Source: an uncultured bacterium (GTDB taxonomy: Bacteria > Verrucomicrobiota > Kiritimatiellia > RFP12 > UBA1067). Taken from it: a DNA stretch of 38,277 bases. Each line of letters opens with the position of its first letter. Position 1 is the stretch's first letter. The notes beneath the pieces were generated by a model that searched no databases, was not told the DNA's origin, and worked only from the letters and a program-made list of their open reading frames with translations. Where the stretch lies: contig CADCOC010000021.1 in the NCBI GenBank assembly GCA_902802945.1, forward strand, positions 27,457-65,733. The letters are read 5' to 3'. Positions 31,510-38,081 of this stretch are shown here, piece after piece. The position numbers and the translations under genes are program-made.

Positions 31510-32646
31510 ATGACGGAACGAGAAGCGAGAATAGCCTTCAACATGATCCCCACGGTGGGGGCGGTGACGCTTGCGCGGTTGATGCGGGAAACGCACGGCA
31601 GCGCGGCGGCGGCGTATGAATTCTATCCCGAGAAAAAGGACTGGGAGGGCAAGGAACCTGCCTGGGAGCGGGAGATCGAGCAGGCGGCGCAACAGCACGT
31701 GCGGCTAGTGACCGACCTCGACGCCGACTACCCGCCGCAGCTGCGCGAGATCGCCTCGCCGCCGCTTGTCCTCTACGTGGTGGGGGATGTCTCCGTCCTC
31801 TCCAAGCCTGGCGTGTCGCTCGTCGGCACGCGCAAGGCGACGGCATACGGACGCGAGACGGCGAAGTCGTTCGCAGCCGGATTGGCGCGCGCGGGGTGGG
31901 CGGTGTTCTCTGGCCTTGCGCTGGGCATCGACGCGGCGGCGCACGAGGGCGCGCTCGCGGGCGGGGGCGTGACGGCGGGCGTGCTGGGCGGCGCGCTCGA
32001 CATGTTCTACCCCGAGGCGAACCGCGCGCTCGCGCGGCGGATGGTGGAGAACGGCGGGTGCGTGGTGAGCGAGTTTCCGTTCGGACGGCGTCCGGACGCG
32101 CAGACGTTCCCGCAGCGCAACCGGATCGTCTCGGGCCTAGCGCGCGGCGTGGTGGCGGTGGAGTGTCCGCTCCGCAGCGGCACGCTCGTCACGTGCCTGC
32201 GCGCGAACGAGCAGGGGCGCGCGGTGATGGCCGTGCCGGGGCGGATCGACTGGCCGTCCTCGGCCGGGTGCCTGAATCTGATTCGCGAAGGTGCGCGCAT
32301 GGTGACGTGCGTGGACGACGTGATCGAGGAGTTGACGCCAATCGCCCAGAAGAAGGTCGCGACAAGCGCGCCCCTCCCGTCGGGGAAACATCCGGTCGCG
32401 ACAAGCGCGACCGGTAGGGCGGTCGCCCCGCGACCGCCGAAACCGCCGCAGCCGGCCCTTCCGGAGGTGAAACTCACGGTCGAGGAGGCGCTCGTGTTGC
32501 GGCAGGTACCGGCGGCGGGCGCCACGCTGGACGCGGTGGCGCGTGCCACGCAGTTGCCGGTAGCAAAAACGAACGCGCTCCTCGTGGCTCTTCGCCTCAA
32601 GGGACGCGTCCGTTTCCTGCCCGGCAATCGCGTGGCGAGCCGGTAG
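31510..32646 (+). CDS. dprA: DNA-processing protein A (DprA/Smf)
   Basis: Loads RecA onto incoming single-stranded DNA in natural transformation. It has 378 residues. An N-terminal helical region (IAFNMIPTVGAVTLARLMRE) precedes the Rossmann-like DNA-binding core: VSLVGTRKATAYGRETAK, SGLALGIDAAAHEGAL, GALDMFYPEANRAL and FPQRNRIVSGLARGVVAVE. A Pro/Ala-rich linker (about residues 282-318) follows. The C-terminal winged-helix domain closes it (EEALVLRQVPAAGATLDAVA). The linker is encoded by hairpin-forming repeats also found outside genes. AGAGGAGG precedes the ATG at 31510. Converges with the DUF1080 gene, one base apart. Confidence 0.92.
   Translation: MTEREARIAFNMIPTVGAVTLARLMRETHGSAAAAYEFYPEKKDWEGKEPAWEREIEQAAQQHVRLVTDLDADYPPQLREIASPPLVLYVVGDVSVLSKPGVSLVGTRKATAYGRETAKSFAAGLARAGWAVFSGLALGIDAAAHEGALAGGGVTAGVLGGALDMFYPEANRALARRMVENGGCVVSEFPFGRRPDAQTFPQRNRIVSGLARGVVAVECPLRSGTLVTCLRANEQGRAVMAVPGRIDWPSSAGCLNLIREGARMVTCVDDVIEELTPIAQKKVATSAPLPSGKHPVATSATGRAVAPRPPKPPQPALPEVKLTVEEALVLRQVPAAGATLDAVARATQLPVAKTNALLVALRLKGRVRFLPGNRVASR
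32355..32412 (+). repeat. Direct repeat / hairpin GGTCGCG-ACAAG-CGCGACC in dprA linker
   Basis: GGTCGCGACAAGCGCG occurs at 32355-32370 and again at 32394-32409, 39 bases (13 codons) apart. The second copy continues as a complete hairpin with stem GGTCGCG/CGCGACC. Confidence 0.75.
32413..32438 (+). repeat. 26-bp hairpin element inside dprA
   Basis: Reads GGTAGGGCGG, core TCGC-CCC-GCGA, then CCGCC. It has the same layout as the intergenic 26-bp copies with a third core sequence, still self-complementary. Confidence 0.65.
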
Positions 32647-32647
32647 C

Positions 32648-33823
32648 CTAGTGCCGCTTCTTGTTCCAGCCGCGCGCCTTGATGATCTCCTCGATCTTGG
32701 CCTTCAGCGGGCAGTTTTCGACCACCTTGTTGCGGGCAAGGACGTCGCAGGACCGCTTGACGCCCATGATCTCGCCTTTCGCCTGGTCGAGCGCGGCACC
32801 GTCCATCGCGTTGAGCTTGGCGAGGTAGCCGCCGCAGATCTTCTTGCACGCGCCGCAGAACGGCTCGCCCTTGCAGTAGGAGACGACTTCGAGGATGGCG
32901 TTCACTTCGTTGGCGCCGCACTTGGACGTGTCGATCTTGGCGAGCAGCTTCTCCGCCGTGGCCTTGCGCTGGGCGGCCACGTCCTGCTCCTTCGCGAGGT
33001 AAGTTCCGTGCGTGGTGTTCGCGTAGCGGCTCGGCAGGTGGCGCGCCCACACGTTGCGGAAGTGGACGGGGTTGCCGTGGTCCTGGAACTGGATGGAACC
33101 CTTCGTGGCGCGGGGCTTATCCTGGCGCGTGCGGCGCATGTGCCAGGTGGGGCCTTCGACCTCCCAGTGGTCCTGCACCAGCACGCCGTTCAGGAACACC
33201 GTGAGCGAGCCGGGATGCACGCACGTGTTGTCCTCGAACACGGGCTGGTGGAACACGATGTCATAAACCTGCCACTCGCCGGGCTTGCGGGTGGGGTTGA
33301 CGAGCGGCGGGTTCTGTCCGTAGACGGCGCCGGCCTGTCCGTCGGCGTAGTTGGGGTTCTTCATGTCGGCGGGATTGGTCTCGTAGCTGTCGAGCACCTG
33401 CACCTCGTACATGCCGCCCAGCACGAACACGCCAGAGTTGCCGCGGCCCTGTCCGAAGCCGGACACCTTCACGGGCGCCTGCCACTCGACGTGCAGCTGC
33501 ACGTCGCCGAACTGCTCGCGCGAGCAGATGTTGCCGGCGGAGCGCACGGACTCCATCGTGCCGTTGACGAACTTCCACTTGGTCTTGTTGCCGCGGGCGT
33601 CAGTCCAGTTCTCGTCGAAGCTCTTCTGCGTGCCGTCGAACAGCACCACGGCGTCGCTCGGCGGCTGTCCGATCTGGTCGGCCGGCGTGACCTTGACGGG
33701 ATTGGGACGGTTGTGATCATGTACGGCCCAGGCGTGCTTGGCGTCAGGCGTGTCGCCGTAGAGTCCGGCGTATGCCGAGGCGGCGACGGCCGCCACGGCG
33801 GAGGCGAATATCAGTTTCTTCAT
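32648..33823 (-). CDS. Exported DUF1080 (3-keto-disaccharide hydrolase) family protein
   Basis: 391 residues with a signal peptide (LIFASAVAAVAASAYAG). The DUF1080 jelly-roll domain covers about residues 55-270: DAVVLFDGTQKSFDENW at its start, FGDVQLHVEWQAP, GNSGVFVLGGMYEVQVLDSY and KGSIQFQDHGNPVHFRNVWA at its end. In related proteins this fold is linked to hydrolysis of 3-keto-glycosides, working with Gfo/Idh/MocA oxidoreductases like the one at 14726-16111. A C-terminal extension (about 290-391) contains seven cysteines, including FCGACKKICGG, and is not part of the domain. The promoter and palindromes lie between this gene and hemL. Confidence 0.88.
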   Translation of the reverse strand: MKKLIFASAVAAVAASAYAGLYGDTPDAKHAWAVHDHNRPNPVKVTPADQIGQPPSDAVVLFDGTQKSFDENWTDARGNKTKWKFVNGTMESVRSAGNICSREQFGDVQLHVEWQAPVKVSGFGQGRGNSGVFVLGGMYEVQVLDSYETNPADMKNPNYADGQAGAVYGQNPPLVNPTRKPGEWQVYDIVFHQPVFEDNTCVHPGSLTVFLNGVLVQDHWEVEGPTWHMRRTRQDKPRATKGSIQFQDHGNPVHFRNVWARHLPSRYANTTHGTYLAKEQDVAAQRKATAEKLLAKIDTSKCGANEVNAILEVVSYCKGEPFCGACKKICGGYLAKLNAMDGAALDQAKGEIMGVKRSCDVLARNKVVENCPLKAKIEEIIKARGWNKKRH

Positions 33824-33860
33824 TCTGTTTTCTCCTTTGGAGTGAAAATCAACGCAGATA

Positions 33861-33890
33861 ATTATACCGATTTTGCCCCCCGTTTGGCAA
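33861..33890 (-). promoter_or_regulatory. Promoter of the DUF1080 gene
   Basis: Minus strand: TTGCCA (33885-33890), 18-base spacer, TATAAT (33861-33866), 38 bases before the ATG. Confidence 0.6.
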
Positions 33891-33910
33891 TGCCAAAACG
33901 CACCGGTGCG
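33883..33910. promoter_or_regulatory. Two adjacent perfect palindromes between divergent promoters
   Basis: TTTGGCAATGCCAAA (33883-33897) covers the -35 of the DUF1080 promoter. CGCACCGGTGCG (33899-33910) follows at once, just upstream of the hemL promoter. They are candidate operators for one or two regulators. Confidence 0.5.
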
Positions 33911-33930
33911 TGCAATCGAGTCCGGGGATG

Positions 33931-33939
33931 TGGTATACT
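33931..33939 (+). promoter_or_regulatory. Extended -10 promoter (TGGTATACT) for hemL
   Basis: TGGTATACT ends 7 bases before the first hemL ATG, so transcription would start at or next to the start codon. Confidence 0.55.
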
Positions 33940-33946
33940 ATGCCCC

Positions 33947-35239
33947 ATGAAAAGAGAAGACATGAAGCACGAAGCGCTGTTCCGGCGTGCCAGGAAGGCG
34001 ATCCCCGGTGGCGTGAACAGCCCGGTGCGGGCATTCAACGGAGTGGGCGGAACGCCCGTGTTCGTGGAGTCGGGGAAGGGCGCGTGCATCCGCACGGCGG
34101 ACGGGCGCGAGTTGACGGACTGGTGCTGCAGCTGGGGCGCGATGATCCTCGGCCACGCGCGCGCGGAGATTTCGCGTGCTGTCGCGGCGCGCGCACGGCT
34201 GGGCACAACGTTCGGCATCGCGACGCCCGATGAGGTGTCTTTCGCCGAGCGGCTCGTCTCGCTCGTGCCGGGGCTCGACATGGTGCGCGCCGTCAGCTCC
34301 GGCACGGAGGCTGTGATGACGGCGGTGCGTCTTGCGCGCGGCGTGACGGGTCGGAGGATCATCCTCAAGTTCGACGGTTGCTACCACGGCCATTCGGACG
34401 CGATGCTCGTCAAGAGCGGGTCGGGCGTGCTCACGATGGGCGCGTCGTCCTCGGCCGGCGTCACGCGCGGCGCGGTGTCGGATACGCTCGTCGCGCCCTA
34501 CAACGACCTCGCCGCCGTGGAACGGGCGTTCGCGAAGCGCGGGGAGGAGATCGCCGCCGTGATCGTGGAGCCGGTCGCCGGGAACATGGGCCTCGTGCCG
34601 CCGGCGGACGGCTTCCTGAAGGGCCTGCGCGCGGTCACGTCGAAGTATGGCGCGCTGCTCATCTGCGACGAGGTGATCAACGGCTTCCGCTTCGGCTTCT
34701 CCACCTATTCCGCGCTCTACGCGGGCGTCACGCCCGACCTCGTCACGCTCGGCAAGGTGATCGGCGGCGGGCTGCCCCTCGCGGCGGTGGGCGGGCGCCG
34801 GAAGTGGATGCGCGAGCTTGCGCCGGACGGCCCTGTCTACCAGGCGGGTACGCTGAGCGGGAACCCGCTCGCCGTTGCGGCGGGCCTGAAGACGCTCGAG
34901 ATACTTGAGCGAGAGATGCCATACGCGCGGATGGCCGAACTAGGCAGCGCACTCGCGGTAGGGGTATCCACTCTTGCGGCCGAGTACGGAGTGCCCGTGA
35001 CGTGTCAGTCGTTCAACGGAGTGTTCACGCCGTTCTGCACGGATTTGCCGGTGCAGGATCTCGCGGATGCGAAGGCGTGCTCGACGGCGCTTTATGCCAA
35101 GATATTCCACGGGATGCTTGCCATGGGACAATACATCGCGCCATCGCAGTTCGAGTGCAATTTCGTCTCGGCGGCACACACCGCACGCGACGTGGACCGT
35201 TTCCTAGACGCGTTAGCGCGGACTCTGTCCAGATTGTGA
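33947..35239 (+). CDS. hemL: Glutamate-1-semialdehyde 2,1-aminomutase
   Basis: PLP enzyme making 5-aminolevulinate in the C5 haem pathway. It has 430 residues. ARKAIPGGVNSPVRAFNGVG is the family N-terminus; VSSGTEAVMTAVRLARG and KFDGCYHGHSDAML bind the cofactor phosphate region. LLICDEVINGFRFG holds the PLP-ring Asp, and LVTLGKVIGGGLPLAAVGG has the Schiff-base Lys270. TLSGNPLAVAAG is also typical. ATG 33947 lies almost at the predicted transcription start. ATG 33962 (MKHEALFRRA) has AGAGAAG upstream and may be the true start. The 3' end overlaps the convergent PAS gene by 27 bases. Confidence 0.94.
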   Translation: MKREDMKHEALFRRARKAIPGGVNSPVRAFNGVGGTPVFVESGKGACIRTADGRELTDWCCSWGAMILGHARAEISRAVAARARLGTTFGIATPDEVSFAERLVSLVPGLDMVRAVSSGTEAVMTAVRLARGVTGRRIILKFDGCYHGHSDAMLVKSGSGVLTMGASSSAGVTRGAVSDTLVAPYNDLAAVERAFAKRGEEIAAVIVEPVAGNMGLVPPADGFLKGLRAVTSKYGALLICDEVINGFRFGFSTYSALYAGVTPDLVTLGKVIGGGLPLAAVGGRRKWMRELAPDGPVYQAGTLSGNPLAVAAGLKTLEILEREMPYARMAELGSALAVGVSTLAAEYGVPVTCQSFNGVFTPFCTDLPVQDLADAKACSTALYAKIFHGMLAMGQYIAPSQFECNFVSAAHTARDVDRFLDALARTLSRL

Positions 35240-35911
35240 CACGGCCTTCAAGACGGCGCGCGGCGCGGGCGGAGGCGTAGCAGTCGTGCCTTGAAGCTGC
35301 TCGCGCGCCTTGCGCATTGCCTCGGCAATGCGTTTCTCGACGTTGCGGATCGTGAAGACAAGGTTCTCGCCCCGCGTAAGGTGCATGAGGCAAACACCCA
35401 CCTCGCCCTGGAAGGTTGTGCCGTCCTTGCGGGTGCATTTTGCGTTGATGAGCACCTGGTGGTTGTTGTAGAGGGCGTCCTTCATCTGCTGGAAGATCTG
35501 CGGGCCGATACCGCGGATCACGTCCGAAACGGGCATGTCCCACATCTCGTCGCGGCTGTACGCCAGGACGGGCGTAACGCGCGTGTTGCAGTCAACTATA
35601 TGCCCGTTCTGGTCCAGGATCAGGACGGCGTCGTACAGGCCGTTCATCAGCTGGTAGTAGAGGACCTTCTGGTTCGGCTGCGGGCGGATGAGCGTGGTGG
35701 CCGGTTCAAGGGGAGGCGACACTGGGCGCTCTTTTGGCGCGTTTGACGGCAGTGGGGGCGGCGCTGCGGGTGCCGGGGCCGCAGCAGGTGCCGGGACAGC
35801 AGCATCCGGCACCGCTGCCGGCGTCGGTTCTGAGTGAGGTGGCTCCGGCTGCGCTGCGGCAGGGGGCGCCGACTTCGGCTCTTCTTCCTTTTTCCCAAAC
35901 CAGAATCTCAT
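35213..35911 (-). CDS. PAS-domain protein with a Pro/Ala-rich N-terminal region
   Basis: 232 residues from the ATG at 35911, preceded by GGAGAAAAACGG. The N-terminus (MRFWFGKKEEEPKSAPP) leads into a low-complexity Pro/Ala/Glu stretch to about residue 70. A single PAS/PAC sensor domain follows (about 80-200): LYDAVLILDQNGHIVDCNTR, MWDMPVSDVIRGIG and FQGEVGVCLMHLTRGENLVF. The C-terminus (RIAEAMRKAREQL) is helical and Gln/Pro-rich. There is no kinase, GGDEF or DNA-binding domain, so it must signal through a partner. It is divergent from the HU/zinc-ribbon gene, with overlapping promoter regions, and both proteins carry Pro/Ala/Glu linkers. Longer in-frame extensions upstream lack a ribosome-binding site. 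Confidence 0.82.
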   Translation of the reverse strand: MRFWFGKKEEEPKSAPPAAAQPEPPHSEPTPAAVPDAAVPAPAAAPAPAAPPPLPSNAPKERPVSPPLEPATTLIRPQPNQKVLYYQLMNGLYDAVLILDQNGHIVDCNTRVTPVLAYSRDEMWDMPVSDVIRGIGPQIFQQMKDALYNNHQVLINAKCTRKDGTTFQGEVGVCLMHLTRGENLVFTIRNVEKRIAEAMRKAREQLQGTTATPPPAPRAVLKAVSQSGQSPR

Positions 35912-35966
35912 CCGTTTTTCTCCATTCCGGAACCACTTGTTTCTTCCGCTACCCGGAACGCCGAAA

Positions 35967-35975
35967 ATTATATCA
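35967..35975 (-). promoter_or_regulatory. Extended -10 (TGATATAAT) for the PAS gene
   Basis: Minus-strand TGATATAAT about 56 bases before the PAS start. Its -35 region falls on that of the divergent HU-like gene, so the two promoters may compete. Confidence 0.5.
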
Positions 35976-35987
35976 AAAATTTTCTGT

Positions 35988-36016
35988 TTGCGGTAGTCCC
36001 AATTGAATGGTAGAAT
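35988..36016 (+). promoter_or_regulatory. Promoter for the HU-like/zinc-ribbon gene
   Basis: TTGCGG (35988-35993), 17-base spacer, TAGAAT (36011-36016), then a roughly 60-base leader with AGGAGGAAAG before the ATG. Confidence 0.55.
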
Positions 36017-36079
36017 AATAGCGAAAACGAGGCACATAGGAGTGGGCCTGAACAGGAATCCTAGAACAGGAGGAAAGCA

Positions 36080-37294
36080 ATGAACGAACGAAAGCATCTT
36101 TACACGAAAAGCCGGTTGATCAAGGAACTGGCGTTTCGTGCCGGCATCAAGAAGATAGCCTCCCGCCAGATACTGGAGGTTCTTGCCGAGATCATCAAGC
36201 GCGAGACGCCGAACGGTCCGTTCATCCTGCCGGGCCTCTGCAAGTTCGAGCTCGTGCCACGCAAGGCCCGCCGCATCCGCAACCCTCGTACCGGCGAGGC
36301 GCTTATCCTGCCGCCTCAAAAGGCGCTCAAGATTACAGCGGCCCGCTCGGCCAAGCTCGCCATCGCGCCGCGTATCCCGGCTGTGCCCGCCGCGCAATAC
36401 GTGCCGCCGGCTGAAGAGACGCCCGCGCCAGTCGAGGAACCGAAGCCTACGCCTATACCGGAGAATCCGGAAAGTCCGGAAAAACCGGAATCTCCGGTTG
36501 AGGAACCTGCGCCTGCACCTGTGGCAGAGCCTGCGCCAACTCCCGCACCTACCGAAGAGTCTGCGCCAACTCCTGCACCGGCAGAAGAGCCCGCGCCGAC
36601 GCCAGCTGAACCGGCTCCTGCGCCAGCACCTGCCGTAGAGCCCGCGCCGACGCCAGAGGAACCAGCCCCTGCCTCAACTGAACCGGCTCCAGCCCCAGCT
36701 GAGGAACCCGCGCCCGCACCTGCTCCATCTGAAGAGCCCGCGCCTGCGGAGGAACCGCAGCCGGAGGCGATTTCCTTCAAGTGCCCCGGTTGCGGACAGG
36801 AAATCGAGGCGCCATTGGACGCAATTGGCCTTGACGCCGAATGTCCCATGTGTGGACGCATCGTCGTGGTGCCTGCCAAATCTGAGCCTGGCACGATGTA
36901 CGGTCCGTCCGTGGGCGATGCTCCAAAGTCAACGGAGCCTGTTGTCTCGGCGAAGGATGCCGAGGAGATGGATCCAGCGCAGCTCAAGAACCGCACGATC
37001 CGCATTGACGCGGAGGCGCTCGGTTTAGACGATCCTTCTCCGGCAAAGAAAGAGCCAGTAGAGGAGAAGCTCATTTCGTTCTTCTGTCCTAACTGCCATC
37101 AGGAAATCGAGGCCACGGCTGACATGGCCGGTACGCCAGCCGAGTGTCCGAACTGCGGACTCACGTTCGAGGTTCCGTTCTTCTCCGAGGCGGGGTCCAT
37201 CCACGACGAAAATCGCCAGGAGAGCGGAACGAAGGCCCAGGTCCAGGCACAGAAGGGCAAGACCATGCGCATCGACTTGCCGGATGACTTCTGA
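36080..37294 (+). CDS. HU/IHF-like DNA-binding domain fused to two zinc-ribbon modules
   Basis: A 404-residue chimera. Residues about 8-95 match the HU/IHF fold: KSRLIKELAFRAGIKKIASR, then GPFILPGLCKFELVPRKARR and RNPRTGEALILPPQKALKI, equivalent to the DNA-bending arm and RNPxTGE motif of HU. Residues about 100-232 are a low-complexity Pro-Ala-Glu linker. Two similar modules follow, each a CPxCG/CPxCH...CPxCG zinc ribbon (about 234-262 and 335-365) with a trailing K-x-x-T-[IM]-R-I-D segment (about 303-310 and 394-400). AGGAGGAAAG precedes the ATG. It is probably a nucleoid-associated protein with metal-binding or RNA/protein-binding tails; that role is inference. Confidence 0.82.
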   Translation: MNERKHLYTKSRLIKELAFRAGIKKIASRQILEVLAEIIKRETPNGPFILPGLCKFELVPRKARRIRNPRTGEALILPPQKALKITAARSAKLAIAPRIPAVPAAQYVPPAEETPAPVEEPKPTPIPENPESPEKPESPVEEPAPAPVAEPAPTPAPTEESAPTPAPAEEPAPTPAEPAPAPAPAVEPAPTPEEPAPASTEPAPAPAEEPAPAPAPSEEPAPAEEPQPEAISFKCPGCGQEIEAPLDAIGLDAECPMCGRIVVVPAKSEPGTMYGPSVGDAPKSTEPVVSAKDAEEMDPAQLKNRTIRIDAEALGLDDPSPAKKEPVEEKLISFFCPNCHQEIEATADMAGTPAECPNCGLTFEVPFFSEAGSIHDENRQESGTKAQVQAQKGKTMRIDLPDDF

Positions 37295-37337
37295 TTTTTT
37301 TGTGTTAGCACTTGCCATGCTAATTGGTCAACTACCG

Positions 37338-37421
37338 GGTGGGGCGAGCCCTCCGGGCGAGCCGAGGTGGGGCGAGGCGTCCCGCCGAGCCGCAAGGTGG
37401 GGCGAGGCGTCCCGCCGAGCC
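37338..37421 (+). repeat. Three tandem copies of the 26-bp hairpin element
   Basis: Copies at 37338-37363, 37366-37391 and 37396-37421. Each reads GGTGGGGCGA, a 4-3-4 core, then GAGCC. Copy 1 has core GCCC-TCC-GGGC; copies 2 and 3 have GGCG-TCC-CGCC. They start 28 and 30 bases apart. Confidence 0.85.
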
Positions 37422-37441
37422 GGAGTAGGTGTGGGCGCGGG

Positions 37442-37576
37442 GACGTGAGACGATAGACGATAGAAGAGACGAGCCGAGACGTGAGACGATGAGACATTGG
37501 CAAAGCCGCATTGCCTCTTAGTCTCACGTCTTCTAGTCTCCGCTCGCGTCTATCGTCTCACGTCTCACGCCTCTCG
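37442..37576 (+). repeat. Heptamer tract with inverted-repeat arms
   Basis: The left half has units GACGTGA and GACGATA; the right half has GTCTCAC/TCTCACG units. A 15-bp perfect inverted repeat links them: GACGTGAGACGATAG (37442-37456) and its complement (37550-37564). Confidence 0.75.
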
Positions 37577-37595
37577 TCAAACTCTGCGCGCCCGC

Positions 37596-37669
37596 GCGCA
37601 AAACTTCAATTTCCCAAAATCCCCGCTTGCGTTGGGCGGGGGAATGTGGCATGTAATTTCCGTATTGCC
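37596..37669 (+). repeat. Promoter cassette, copy 1 (decayed -10)
   Basis: Nearly identical to 38082-38154. TTGCGT is kept at 37627-37632 but the -10 reads CATGTA. It is followed by a GCCTTT-C-AAAGGC hairpin (37667-37679) and no ORF. Confidence 0.75.
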
Positions 37670-37730
37670 TTTCAAAGGCTAGGCGCATGTATAGTTGAAC
37701 AAAAACTTATGCATAGAGAATCAGGTCATG

Positions 37731-37892
37731 CCCTCGCTGTAGGGGCATCCAACCCTAATCGTAGGCAGGTCGTTCCCTAATCGTAGGGAGGTCGCTCTCC
37801 CAATGTGGCTCAAAAATCCCCTCGCCGTGGCTCAAAAATCCCCCTGTACTGGCTCATAATTCCCCTCGCCGTGGCTCAAAAATCCCCCTGTC
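37731..37892 (+). repeat. 22-bp-period tandem array
   Basis: Three 22-base units start at 37731, 37753 and 37775 (the latter two share CCCTAATCGTAGG). After an 8-base break come four units at 37805, 37827, 37850 and 37871 built on GTGGCTCAAAAATCCCC (third unit slightly altered), of 22, 23, 21 and 22 bases. The second block is itself a 45/43-base dimer of two unit types. Confidence 0.8.
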
Positions 37893-37923
37893 ATAGAGGC
37901 CCGGCCAACAGCGGGAACCGCGC

Positions 37924-37977
37924 GGTGGGGCGAGGCGTCCCGCCGAGCAGTGGTGGGGCGAGCCCTCCGGGCGAGCC
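37924..37977 (+). repeat. Two more copies of the 26-bp hairpin element
   Basis: Copies at 37924-37948 (core GGCG-TCC-CGCC, last base lost) and 37952-37977 (core GCCC-TCC-GGGC), so the two core types sit side by side as at 37338. Confidence 0.8.
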
Positions 37978-38081
37978 GCAATTCCCCAAAAACCACGTTC
38001 CGCACCGTAATCTCACGTCGCATAGTTGGCATTTCACATATCGCAATAACTGACGTACCGCGCATTCACATCCCAAACCTT

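Noticed and set aside
32651..33946. Apparent N-terminal extension of HemL by over 400 residues
   Set aside because: The extension is antisense to the DUF1080 gene; the HemL family begins at 33947 or 33962, right after a promoter.
35912..36397. N-terminal extension of the PAS protein by ~160 residues
   Set aside because: It would run through the divergent promoter region and the start of the HU-like gene; the ATG at 35911 has a good ribosome-binding site.
37305..37323. Terminator after the HU-like gene (TTAGCA/TGCTAA hairpin)
   Set aside because: The T-run precedes the hairpin rather than following it, on either strand, and the stem is weak.
37731..37892. CRISPR array
   Set aside because: Units of ~22 bases repeat without unique spacers and there are no cas genes; it is a plain tandem array.
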